Source: Paenibacillus sp. FSL R7-0345 (GTDB taxonomy: Bacteria; Bacillota; Bacilli; Paenibacillales; Paenibacillaceae). From it: DNA of 64,000 nucleotides. Location: the NCBI RefSeq assembly GCF_038595055.1, contig NZ_CP152002.1, forward strand, positions 2,896,501 through 2,960,500, read 5' to 3'. The notes beneath the pieces were generated by a model. It did not search any database, was not told where the DNA came from, and saw nothing but the letters and a program-made list of their open reading frames with translations. Below are positions 43,831 through 52,653 of this stretch, in pieces. Each line of letters opens with the position of its first letter. Positions within the stretch are counted from its first letter, which is position 1. The position numbers and the translations under genes were made by a program.

Positions 43831-45066
43831 ATGTTGAACAGCTTAACAGGCAAAACCATTATCCTTGGCGTTACAGGAGGCATTGCAGCCTATAAGGCGG
43901 CAGCCTTGACCAGCAAGCTGACCCAAAAGGGAGCTGAGGTCCATGTTATTATGACAGCTTCGGCCAAACAGTTTATTACCGAGCTGACTTTTCAGTCGCT
44001 GTCCAAACAACGGGTATACAGTGATACCTTCCAGGAGCGTGACCCCGCTTCTATCTCTCATATTGATCTGGCAGGTGCTGCCGATCTGGTGCTGATTGCA
44101 CCGGCAACCGCCAATATGATCGCCAAAATGGCCCACGGGCTGGCTGATGATATGCTGTCCACCACGCTGCTTGCCACGACTGCACCTGTTATGATCGCAC
44201 CAGCGATGAATGTCCACATGTACCAGCATCCGGCGGTAGTCAGCAATATGAATACACTTGCTGCCCGCGGTGTGCAGTTTATCGAACCCGGCGAGGGTCT
44301 GCTGGCCTGCGGATATGTAGGCAAAGGCAGACTGGAAGAACCGGAATCCATCGTCCGCGTGGTCGAGAACTATTTCAATATTCAAACTGCTCAGGCTAAA
44401 GGTCCTTTAAGCGGCAAAAAAGTAGTGGTTACCGCAGGCGGAACCGTTGAGCGCATCGATCCGGTCCGCTACATTTCCAATGATTCCTCCGGCAAAATGG
44501 GCTTTGCGATTGCGCGGGCCGCGCGAGCAATGGGGGCAGAGGTTACCCTGATAGCCGCACGGACAGATGAAGCGCCGCCCCAGGATCCCGGTATTGAGCT
44601 GGTCCGGGTAGAATCAGCCCAGTCCATGCTGGATTCGGTTGCCAGCCGCCGGAATGGATGCGATATTTTAATCATGGCGGCTGCAGTAGCCGATTACCGT
44701 CCGAAGCACAGCGCAGATGACAAGATTAAAAAAAGCGGGGATACCCTGACGCTTGAGCTGGTTAAGACAACGGACATTCTGGAGAGTCTGGGCAAGTCGA
44801 AGGACGGCCAGTTCCTGATCGGCTTTGCCGCCGAAACGAGTAATTTGGAATTTTATGCAAGGGATAAGCTAATCCGCAAAAATCTGGATCTGATTGTTGC
44901 CAATGATGTCTCCAAAGCGGGGGCAGGATTCGGCACAGATACCAACATTGTGTCCATCTATGATGCGGACGGGCTGGTGCTGGATCTCCCGCTCAGCTCC
45001 AAGGATGAGGTGGCGCGCCGTCTGCTGGCGCTTGCAGCGGAACGGACATCCGGAGTAACGCGATAA
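43831..45066 (+). CDS. coaBC: Bifunctional phosphopantothenoylcysteine decarboxylase/synthetase
   Basis: 411 aa catalysing two steps of coenzyme A synthesis. The CoaC flavoprotein half (1-190) has GVTGGIAAYK and the substrate-binding APAMN. The CoaB half (190-411) has AGGTVERIDPVR and ISNDSSGKMG. ATG 43831 follows GGGGGG. It is separated from rpoZ by 388 nt with several hairpins, so it may have its own promoter. It overlaps priA by one base (TAATG). Confidence 0.95.
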   Translation: MLNSLTGKTIILGVTGGIAAYKAAALTSKLTQKGAEVHVIMTASAKQFITELTFQSLSKQRVYSDTFQERDPASISHIDLAGAADLVLIAPATANMIAKMAHGLADDMLSTTLLATTAPVMIAPAMNVHMYQHPAVVSNMNTLAARGVQFIEPGEGLLACGYVGKGRLEEPESIVRVVENYFNIQTAQAKGPLSGKKVVVTAGGTVERIDPVRYISNDSSGKMGFAIARAARAMGAEVTLIAARTDEAPPQDPGIELVRVESAQSMLDSVASRRNGCDILIMAAAVADYRPKHSADDKIKKSGDTLTLELVKTTDILESLGKSKDGQFLIGFAAETSNLEFYARDKLIRKNLDLIVANDVSKAGAGFGTDTNIVSIYDADGLVLDLPLSSKDEVARRLLALAAERTSGVTR

Positions 45067-47597
45067 TGGAGATAGCGAAGGTCATTGTCGATGTTCCTGT
45101 GCGCAGCACCGACCGGCCGTTCGACTATTCTATTCCTGACGCTCTGCGGCTGTGGATTGAGGTCGGCAGCCGGGTAGCTGTGCCCTTCGGCCACCGGACG
45201 GTTCAGGGGTTTGTAGTTTCGCTGGAATCCGGCGAGACTGGTGCTGCCTCCGGATTAAAACCGATCCAGGAGGTGCTTGACCTGCTCCCGCCGCTGTCGC
45301 CGGAGCTGGTTGAATTAGGTGACTGGATGAGCCAGCGTTATGCCTGCCGGCGGATTTCTGCCCTGCAGGCTATGCTGCCAACCGCACTCAAAGGCAAAGC
45401 TGAACGCCTGATTTCTCTGGGGGAGGGGGCTGGAGCTGCAGATAAGCCTGCAGACGAACTGTTTCCGCTGTTCCTGGAGGAGGATCTCGAGGAGCAGACG
45501 ATCATTGATTTCGTCAGAAAAGCGGGCGAAGTGTCCATGAAGCAGCTGACCCGCAGCTTCCCTGGAGCGGCAGAGACGGTGAAGTTTATGCTTCGCCGGG
45601 GAGTGTTGACCGAGAGCCAGTCCATCAAGGATAAGATGGGCAAGAAGAAGCTGAAGGCCGTTGACCTGGCGATCGGGCTGGCTGCAGCCCGCGAATCACT
45701 CAGCACCTTTCCGGCACGGTCTGCACGGCAGAAGGATGTGCTGTCATACCTGATTGACATGGAGCAGATGCTGCCGATGCCGATGAAGGATCTGCTGGCT
45801 GTTCTGCAGGTTACGGCAGGTACGGTAAAGGCGCTGGAAGAAAAGGGCTACATTGAGATCAGTGAGATTGAGGTTTACCGTGACCCTTACCGGGGCCGCG
45901 ACTTCAAGCCAAGCACGCCTTTGCCGCTTACGCCGGAACAGCAGCAGGTTTACACGCGGATTGCCCGGACGGTTGATGAACAGCAGCATGAGGTTTTTCT
46001 GCTGCACGGGGTAACCGGAAGCGGCAAGACTGAAATTTATCTGCAGTGTATACAGCGTGCTATGGATCAGGGCAGACAGGCTGTCGTGCTTGTACCGGAA
46101 ATCGCGCTCACCCCGCAGATGGTCGAACGGTTCAAAGGACGGTTCGGCAGCGGCGTAGCTGTAATGCACAGCCGCCTGTCTGTCGGTGAACGCTATGACG
46201 AATGGCGTAAGATCAGGGAAGGCAAAGCGATGGTTGCCGTCGGGGCCCGCTCGGCTGTATTTGCCCCGTTTGCCAACCTCGGCCTAATTATTATGGATGA
46301 AGAGCATGAGTCCTCCTACAAACAGGAGGAGAATCCTAAATATCATGCCCGGGATGTAGCTGTCCGCAGGGCGGAACAGGGGGGAGCGGCAGTTATTCTC
46401 GGCTCCGCCACCCCGTCGCTGGAGAGCTACCATGCAGCCAGATCGCAGAGCGACATTCACTTCTCGCCGGTGCTGCTGGAAATGCCGACCCGTGCCCTGG
46501 GCAATGCACTGCCTAAGGTGCATGTAGTGGATATGCGCGATGAGCTGAAGGAAGGTAACCGCTCGATGTTCAGCCGCAGGCTGCATGCTGCACTGGAGAG
46601 CAGGCTGGAGAAAGGGGAGCAGACGGTACTGCTCCTGAACCGTAGAGGCTTCTCCACCTTTGTCATGTGCCGCAGCTGTGGTTTTGTGGCCACTTGCCCG
46701 GAATGCGACATTTCGCTTACCTACCACAGCCGCAGTGACAATTTGCGCTGTCATTACTGCGGCCATGCGGAACCCTCGCCCAAGGTCTGTCCTGAATGCG
46801 GCAGTGAACACATCCGCTTTTTTGGTACAGGGACCCAGCGGGTCGAGGAGGAGCTGGGTAAGCTTTTCCCGGGGATCCGGGTTATCCGGATGGATGTGGA
46901 TACAACAACAGAAAAGGGCTCGCATGAGAAGCTGCTGAACCAGTTCAGAGACAAAAAGGCTGATGTTCTGCTCGGTACGCAGATGGTGGCCAAAGGGCTG
47001 GACTTTCCGGATGTGACCCTTGTCGGAGTCATTACGGCAGATTCCGCGCTGAATCTGCCGGATTTCCGTGCCGGCGAGAAGACATTCCAGCTGCTTACAC
47101 AAGTGGCCGGACGCGCAGGCAGGCACCAGCTTCCCGGTGAAGTTGTAGTGCAGTCCTACACGCCCGAGCATTACTCGATCGTGCATGCCAGCGGACATGA
47201 TTATACCTCGTTTGTCCGCGAAGAGCTGAAGCACCGCAGAGCCCTGCATTACCCGCCTTACTGCCGGCTTATTCTTGTCACTCTCTCACATGAGCAGCTT
47301 CCGCTGCTGCTGAAGATGGCTGAGAATTATGCGCTGAATCTGCAGGGCCGGGCCAGGCAGCTCCGCTGGTTCGCCAGCCTGGATAAGCTGTCTGCGGATG
47401 CGCTTGACCTGCTTGGCCCGGTTGCTTCCCCGCTGCCGAAGCTGAAGGGAAGATACCGGTTTCAGTGCATCATCAAATGGCGGGGATCGATTGATGCCAT
47501 CGGGCTGGCCCGAAAGATTGCCGAGGAGCTGGAGGATTCGGTCCGCGACAATAACCTGCAGATCAGCATTGATGTAGACCCGCAGATGTTGATGTAG
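45066..47597 (+). CDS. priA: Primosomal replication restart helicase PriA
   Basis: 843 aa, slightly longer than B. subtilis PriA (805). It reloads the replisome at stalled forks. The N-terminal 3'BD domain (1-105) is followed by a winged-helix region, Walker A GVTGSGKTE (about 314-322) and the DEEH box (about 412). The zinc region has paired cysteines (CRSCGFVATCPEC, CHYCG, CPECG) and the C-terminal helicase lobe has GTQMVAKGLDFP. The start overlaps the coaBC stop by one base, indicating coupling. Confidence 0.96.
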   Translation: MEIAKVIVDVPVRSTDRPFDYSIPDALRLWIEVGSRVAVPFGHRTVQGFVVSLESGETGAASGLKPIQEVLDLLPPLSPELVELGDWMSQRYACRRISALQAMLPTALKGKAERLISLGEGAGAADKPADELFPLFLEEDLEEQTIIDFVRKAGEVSMKQLTRSFPGAAETVKFMLRRGVLTESQSIKDKMGKKKLKAVDLAIGLAAARESLSTFPARSARQKDVLSYLIDMEQMLPMPMKDLLAVLQVTAGTVKALEEKGYIEISEIEVYRDPYRGRDFKPSTPLPLTPEQQQVYTRIARTVDEQQHEVFLLHGVTGSGKTEIYLQCIQRAMDQGRQAVVLVPEIALTPQMVERFKGRFGSGVAVMHSRLSVGERYDEWRKIREGKAMVAVGARSAVFAPFANLGLIIMDEEHESSYKQEENPKYHARDVAVRRAEQGGAAVILGSATPSLESYHAARSQSDIHFSPVLLEMPTRALGNALPKVHVVDMRDELKEGNRSMFSRRLHAALESRLEKGEQTVLLLNRRGFSTFVMCRSCGFVATCPECDISLTYHSRSDNLRCHYCGHAEPSPKVCPECGSEHIRFFGTGTQRVEEELGKLFPGIRVIRMDVDTTTEKGSHEKLLNQFRDKKADVLLGTQMVAKGLDFPDVTLVGVITADSALNLPDFRAGEKTFQLLTQVAGRAGRHQLPGEVVVQSYTPEHYSIVHASGHDYTSFVREELKHRRALHYPPYCRLILVTLSHEQLPLLLKMAENYALNLQGRARQLRWFASLDKLSADALDLLGPVASPLPKLKGRYRFQCIIKWRGSIDAIGLARKIAEELEDSVRDNNLQISIDVDPQMLM

Positions 47598-47658
47598 CCT
47601 TATGGCGTGATACAATAAAGAGAATTTAGAAGTTCAGAATAAGGATGGTGTACGTGAA

Positions 47659-48144
47659 ATGGCAATCAGATTAATCGTTAAAGAACCGGATGAGGTATTG
47701 CACAAAATAGCCAAGCCTGTAACCAAAATTACGCCTAACGTCCAGAAGCTGCTGGATGATATGGCTGATACTATGTATGATGCGGAAGGCGTCGGCCTAG
47801 CTGCACCGCAGGTGGGCATTCTGAAACGGCTGATCGTCGTGGATGCCGATGAGGAGCATGGGCTGATCAAGCTGATTAATCCGGAAGTCGTAAGCGCAGA
47901 AGGCGAACAGTTCGGACCTGAGGGCTGCCTGAGTATTCCGGGATTGAATGGTGATGTCCGCCGGGCAGAGACAGTAACCGTACGCGGGCTTGACCGTGAA
48001 GGCAACGAGGTTATCATTACGGGCAGCGGTCTTCTGGCCCGGGCATTTTTGCACGAAATTGACCATCTCAACGGTGTATTATTTACCGATATCGCCGAGA
48101 AAGTCTATGAGTATACTGCTGAGAACAGCGAGTCCGGGGAGTGA
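47659..48144 (+). CDS. def: Peptide deformylase
   Basis: 161 aa. Removes the formyl group from nascent N-terminal Met. All three motifs are present: [17 protein letters not shown] (metal Cys) and HEIDHLNG (two metal His and catalytic Glu). Upstream GGATGGTG serves as a weak ribosome-binding site. It is followed directly by fmt, the enzyme that adds the formyl group. Confidence 0.97.
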   Translation: MAIRLIVKEPDEVLHKIAKPVTKITPNVQKLLDDMADTMYDAEGVGLAAPQVGILKRLIVVDADEEHGLIKLINPEVVSAEGEQFGPEGCLSIPGLNGDVRRAETVTVRGLDREGNEVIITGSGLLARAFLHEIDHLNGVLFTDIAEKVYEYTAENSESGE

Positions 48145-48149
48145 ACGGA

Positions 48150-49088
48150 ATGAAAATAGTATTCATGGGTACACCGGCCTTTGCCGTGCCGTCCCTGAAA
48201 ATGCTTGTGGAGGAAGGCTATGAAGTGGTAGCTGTTGTAACACAGCCTGACCGTCCGCAGGGACGCAAGAAGACACTGGTGCCAACTCCTGTAAAGGAAG
48301 CGGCACTGGCACTGGGGCTTCCTGTGCTGCAGCCGGAAAGGCTCCGCCGTCCGGAGTCGGTGGCAGAGCTGGCAGAGTATGCGCCGGATCTTATCGTTAC
48401 TGCCGCCTATGGCCAGATTCTGCCTAAGAGTGTGCTGGATCTGCCGCGTAACGGATGTGTTAATGTTCACGGCTCCTTGCTGCCACAATACCGCGGAGGT
48501 GCGCCGATCCAGCGCTGTATCATCAACGGAGAGACGGTTACCGGAGTTACACTGATGTACATGGCTGAAGGACTGGATACCGGTGACATGATTTCACGGG
48601 TTGAGGTGCCTATTGAAGATGAGGATACGGCAGGCGACCTGTTTGAAAAACTGAGTCTGGCCGGATGTGATCTGCTGAAGACGGAAATGCCGAGACTGGC
48701 AGAGGGCCGGGTAGAAGCGGTGAAGCAGGATGACAACGAAGCAACCTATGCGCCGAACCTTAGCCGTGATGACGAGCGGATCGACTGGAGTGCAGGTTCT
48801 CGTGAAATCTACAACCGGATCCGCGGACTTGTTCCGTTCTCAGGAGCGTTCACGCTCTGGAACGGCGAAACCTTTAAAGTGTGGGCAGCTGTTAAGCCGG
48901 CTGATAAGCAGTCATCAGCTTCCGCAGCACCGGGGACAGTACTTGCAGTTAATGAGCGCGGTGTAGAGGTGAGCACCGGTGACGGTTCACTGCTGCTGAC
49001 CTCTGTGCAGCCGGCAGGCAAAAAGGCGATGAACGCCGGTGACTTCAGCCGCGGAGCGGCTATGAGTCCCGGGACGGTGCTGGGTTGA
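48150..49088 (+). CDS. fmt: Methionyl-tRNA formyltransferase
   Basis: 312 aa. Formylates initiator Met-tRNA with 10-formyl-THF. The hydrolase domain has VNVHGSLLPQYRGGAPIQ with the catalytic Asn/His pair, and the C-terminal domain binds tRNA. ATG 48150 sits 9 nt after GGGGAG; the GTG at 48141, overlapping the def stop, is the alternative. Its stop overlaps the rsmB start. Confidence 0.96.
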   Translation: MKIVFMGTPAFAVPSLKMLVEEGYEVVAVVTQPDRPQGRKKTLVPTPVKEAALALGLPVLQPERLRRPESVAELAEYAPDLIVTAAYGQILPKSVLDLPRNGCVNVHGSLLPQYRGGAPIQRCIINGETVTGVTLMYMAEGLDTGDMISRVEVPIEDEDTAGDLFEKLSLAGCDLLKTEMPRLAEGRVEAVKQDDNEATYAPNLSRDDERIDWSAGSREIYNRIRGLVPFSGAFTLWNGETFKVWAAVKPADKQSSASAAPGTVLAVNERGVEVSTGDGSLLLTSVQPAGKKAMNAGDFSRGAAMSPGTVLG

Positions 49089-50581
49089 GCGCGGGCATGA
49101 ACGGCGGAGGGTCCGGCCGTGGCGGACAACGCCTCGGCCGCACAGGCGGTGCAGGCAAGCCGCAGGGCAATAACAGCAGACAGGGCGGCAGTACGGCTGC
49201 CGCTAAAGGTGCAGATAAGGGCAGCCGTCCGGCAGCTTCTGCCCGCTCCGTAGCGCTTGATGTGCTGGTCCGGGTCGAGCAGGAGGGAGCTTACAGTAAC
49301 CTGCTGCTGAACAGCAGCCTGCAGAAGTCCGGGCTCAGCCGCGAGGATTCCGGACTGGCTACGGAGCTTGTGTATGGTACATTATCCCGCCTGATTACAC
49401 TGGATTATGTGCTGGAGGATTTCGTAAGCAAAGGAATAGCCAAGCTTGCACCTTGGGTTCGTAATCTGCTGCGCCTGAGCCTGTATCAAATCATGTATCT
49501 GGACCGGATTCCGCCGCATGCTGCCGTCAATGAAGCGGTTAATATCGCCAAGAAACGCGGCCACCAGGGCATCTCCGGGATGGTTAACGGGGTGCTGCGC
49601 AGCGTGCTGCGTGCCGGTGAGCTGCCTGTGCTGAAGAAGGGCCTGAATGAGGCTGAGCGGATCTCGATCCTCTACTCCCATCCGTTATGGATGGTGGAAC
49701 GCTGGGCCGCTGAGTACGGAATCGGCACTGCAGAAGCGATGTGTGCCGCCAATAATGAGCCGCCGGCTGTCAGCGTCCGGGTGAATACAACAATGATCAG
49801 CCGGGACAGGCTGCTTGAAGAGATGCTGGAGGCGGGAGTGAATGCGTCTGCTTCCAGGCTTAGCCCGTATGGCATCGTCGTCAAGGGCGCCGGCAATCTT
49901 GCTCTGTCCTCCTGGTATACGGACGGCTATCTGTCCGTTCAGGATGAGAGCTCCATGCTGGTCGCCGAAGCTGTTGCTCCGGAGTCCGGCATGAGAGTGC
50001 TTGACTGCTGCGCTGCTCCGGGCGGCAAAAGCGCGCACATGGGCGAACTGATGAAGGACGATGGCTATATCTATGCCAACGACCTGCATGCCCATAAGGC
50101 CAAGCTGATCTCGGATCAGGCCGGGCGGCTCGGACTGGACTGCATCACGACAGGCAGCGCAGATGCGCTTGAGCTTGCAGCTGAGCTCCCGGCGGAGTCC
50201 TTTGACCGGATTCTGCTGGATGCTCCATGCTCGGGGCTCGGGGTGATCCGGCGCAAGCCGGACCTCAAATGGCGCAAGCAGCCGGAGGATGTGGACAGCA
50301 TTGCCGGACTGCAGGCTGAGCTGCTGCAATCCGTCTCCAAGCTGCTGAAGCCCGGCGGAGTGCTGGTCTACAGCACCTGTACGACCGAACAGGCAGAGAA
50401 CAGCGCGGTTGTGTCTGCTTTTCTGAATCAGAACCCGGACTTTGCTCCGGTAAGCTTCAACTCGCCGGTCTGGGAGCGGACCAGGGATACTGCCCTGGCG
50501 GCCGGCGAGGGAATCCAGCTGCTGCCGCACCATTTCGGGAGCGACGGTTTCTATATTGCCCGGCTGCAGCGACTCTTGTAA
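49085..50581 (+). CDS. rsmB: 16S rRNA (cytosine-967-C5) methyltransferase RsmB with a Gly/Arg-rich extension
   Basis: 498 aa. A NusB-like N-terminal domain (about 55-175) precedes the SAM-dependent methyltransferase domain. The SAM loop is CCAAPGGKSAHM, and the catalytic cysteines are in DAPCSGLG and YSTCT. The first 50 or so residues are a low-complexity Gly/Ser/Arg/Ala stretch not found in B. subtilis RsmB (447 aa). The start is a TTG overlapping the fmt stop (TTGA); an ATG at 49097 would shorten but not remove the extension. Confidence 0.93.
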   Translation: MSAGMNGGGSGRGGQRLGRTGGAGKPQGNNSRQGGSTAAAKGADKGSRPAASARSVALDVLVRVEQEGAYSNLLLNSSLQKSGLSREDSGLATELVYGTLSRLITLDYVLEDFVSKGIAKLAPWVRNLLRLSLYQIMYLDRIPPHAAVNEAVNIAKKRGHQGISGMVNGVLRSVLRAGELPVLKKGLNEAERISILYSHPLWMVERWAAEYGIGTAEAMCAANNEPPAVSVRVNTTMISRDRLLEEMLEAGVNASASRLSPYGIVVKGAGNLALSSWYTDGYLSVQDESSMLVAEAVAPESGMRVLDCCAAPGGKSAHMGELMKDDGYIYANDLHAHKAKLISDQAGRLGLDCITTGSADALELAAELPAESFDRILLDAPCSGLGVIRRKPDLKWRKQPEDVDSIAGLQAELLQSVSKLLKPGGVLVYSTCTTEQAENSAVVSAFLNQNPDFAPVSFNSPVWERTRDTALAAGEGIQLLPHHFGSDGFYIARLQRLL

Positions 50582-50615
50582 GTTAGCAGACCGGCCGAAG
50601 ATTGACAGAGGTCCC

Positions 50616-50650
50616 GCCCGCAGATTCTGCTGCGCGGCGGGCTTTTCTTT
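50616..50650 (+). terminator. Terminator after rsmB
   Basis: GCCCGC (50616-50621) pairs with GCGGGC (50637-50642), with an inner CAG/CTG pairing, then TTTTCTTTT. Confidence 0.75.
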
Positions 50651-50770
50651 TACCGTCTCTGAATTTTGTGTTAAAATAGGAAGAATGAGAAATAATACGC
50701 ATATCCTTTAGAAGAAGGGACATATCGTCCATAGAGGATTGGTGTCCGTTTTGCGTAAAACCTCAGATTG

Positions 50771-50802
50771 TTGACAGCCGTCCCGGGATAATGTTTTATA
50801 CT
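50771..50802 (+). promoter_or_regulatory. Promoter of the rlmN-prpC-prkC unit
   Basis: A perfect TTGACA (50771-50776) and a -10 in TTTATACT (50795-50802). Spacing is 18-20 bp depending on register. Its position excludes the in-frame ATG at 50791 as the rlmN start. Confidence 0.5.
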
Positions 50803-50829
50803 TTTATGAAAGAACAGGTGCTAATAATA

Positions 50830-51870
50830 ATGAAACCTTTAATATATGATTTTTCTTTAGAAGAATTGCAGCAGTGGGCTAAAGACAACGGAGAGCCGGC
50901 TTTCCGCGGAGGGCAGATCTTCGACTGGCTGTACGTCAAGCGGGTCAATGATTTTGAATCGATGAGCAACCTGTCCAAGGCGCTGCGTGCAAAGCTGGAC
51001 GATCAGTTCAGAATTAACGCACTGACTGAAATTACGAAGCTGGAGTCCAAGGACGGTACAGTGAAATTCCTGTTCGGCCTGCATGATGATCATGCAATCG
51101 AAACAGTTATTATGAAACACAATTATGGCAACAGCGTATGTGTAACGACACAGGTGGGCTGCCGGATCGGCTGTACGTTCTGCGCCTCCACGCTGGGCGG
51201 GCTGAAACGCGACCTTACTGCCGGCGAGATTGTCGCCCAGGTAGTTCGCTCCCAGCAAATTCTAGATGAGCGTAATGAACGTGTCAGCAGTATCGTTATC
51301 ATGGGTACAGGTGAGCCGTTCGAGAACTACGATGCCACCATGAGATTCCTGCGGCTGATGATCCATGAAAAAGGGCTGAATATCGGACAGCGCCACATCA
51401 CTGTCTCCACCAGCGGCATTGTGCCGAACATTTACAAATTCGCCGACGAAGACACCCAGATCAATCTGGCGATTTCGATCCATGCACCGAATGATGCGCT
51501 GCGTTCCAAGCTGATGCCGGTTAACCGTCGTTACCCGTTTGATGACGTAATTGAATCCCTGCGTTACTATCAGGCCAAGACAGGCCGCCGGATCAGCTTC
51601 GAATACGCTCTGATTGGCGGGGTTAATGACCAGCCTGAACACGCCAAGGAACTGGCCGGTGTCCTTAAGACGATGCTGTGCCACGTCAACCTGATTCCGG
51701 TTAACCATGTGCCGGAGCGCAAATACGTCCGGACTTCCCGTAATGATATATTTGAATTTCAGCGTATTCTGGCCGACCAGGGCGTGAACGTAACCATCCG
51801 CCGTGAGCAGGGCCATGATATTGCGGCCGCATGCGGACAGCTGCGCGCCAAACATATGGAGTTGGGGTGA
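50830..51870 (+). CDS. rlmN: 23S rRNA (A2503-C2)/tRNA (A37-C2) methyltransferase RlmN
   Basis: 346 aa radical-SAM enzyme. The iron-sulphur cluster is held by CRIGCTFC (CX3CX2C), followed by [10 protein letters not shown]. The C-terminal region has the second catalytic cysteine near [14 protein letters not shown] 50830 is placed 10 nt after AGGTG and downstream of the promoter. prpC begins 6 nt after its stop. Confidence 0.96.
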   Translation: MKPLIYDFSLEELQQWAKDNGEPAFRGGQIFDWLYVKRVNDFESMSNLSKALRAKLDDQFRINALTEITKLESKDGTVKFLFGLHDDHAIETVIMKHNYGNSVCVTTQVGCRIGCTFCASTLGGLKRDLTAGEIVAQVVRSQQILDERNERVSSIVIMGTGEPFENYDATMRFLRLMIHEKGLNIGQRHITVSTSGIVPNIYKFADEDTQINLAISIHAPNDALRSKLMPVNRRYPFDDVIESLRYYQAKTGRRISFEYALIGGVNDQPEHAKELAGVLKTMLCHVNLIPVNHVPERKYVRTSRNDIFEFQRILADQGVNVTIRREQGHDIAAACGQLRAKHMELG

Positions 51871-51876
51871 GGATAT

Positions 51877-52653
51877 TTGATCAGAACAGTTCATGCCAGT
51901 GATGTCGGACGGGTACGCTCCGTCAATGAGGATTCGGTCTGGATTGGCGCTACGCGCCACGGTTATACCTTAGGCATTATTGCAGATGGAATGGGAGGGC
52001 ATCAGGCAGGAGATACGGCCAGCCGGCTGGCCCTTGAGACGATGCGCAGCACGCTGGATGAACTGCCGCCGGATCAGGCCGGCGGGGAGCTCAGCGATGC
52101 ACTCTCTTCCGCAATCATGACAGCCAACCGCACAGTCTTTATCGAGTCATCACGTGATGAGAAGTACCATAACATGGGGACTACTGTCGTTGCGGCTTTG
52201 CTTAACGGGGCTGAAGGCTACATTGGCCATATCGGTGACAGCAGAGCCTATCTTGTCAAGGACAGCGCCGCAATTCAGTTAACCGAGGATCATACACTGG
52301 TCAATGAGCTGTTCAAGAACGGCCAGATCAGCCTGGAGGAACTCGGCAGCCATCCGCGCCGTAATGTGCTGATCCGAGCACTGGGAACGGATGCCGAGGT
52401 TAAGGCGGATATCGCTCCTGTAAGCCTTGCGCCCGGTGAGCTGCTGCTGCTGTGCAGCGACGGCCTAAGCAACTTTGTCAGCCAGGAGCATCTTGGCAAG
52501 GTGGCAGGCATACATGAAATTCCTTTAGAAGAAAGAGCGGACCGCTTGCTTCAGCTGGCATTGCTTGCCGGCGGCGGCGATAATATCAGCGTCGCCATGT
52601 TAGAACATCAAGGAGAGGCCGCTGTGCCCGAAACAAAGGAGTGGAACAGATGA
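51877..52653 (+). CDS. prpC: PP2C-type Ser/Thr protein phosphatase
   Basis: 258 aa. Metal-binding PP2C motifs are present: SVNEDS, DGMGGHQAGD, GHIGDSRAYL and GGGDNISV. By homology it dephosphorylates PrkC and PrkC substrates such as translation and cell-wall factors. The start is TTG 51877 with GTGAGG upstream. Its stop overlaps the prkC start (ATGA), the standard coupled phosphatase-kinase arrangement. Confidence 0.96.
   Translation: MIRTVHASDVGRVRSVNEDSVWIGATRHGYTLGIIADGMGGHQAGDTASRLALETMRSTLDELPPDQAGGELSDALSSAIMTANRTVFIESSRDEKYHNMGTTVVAALLNGAEGYIGHIGDSRAYLVKDSAAIQLTEDHTLVNELFKNGQISLEELGSHPRRNVLIRALGTDAEVKADIAPVSLAPGELLLLCSDGLSNFVSQEHLGKVAGIHEIPLEERADRLLQLALLAGGGDNISVAMLEHQGEAAVPETKEWNR

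Noticed and set aside
43592..43837. 81-codon frame upstream of coaBC
   Set aside because: It crosses the hairpin cluster, has no ribosome-binding site and no conserved-looking content, and runs into the coaBC start. Treated as non-coding.
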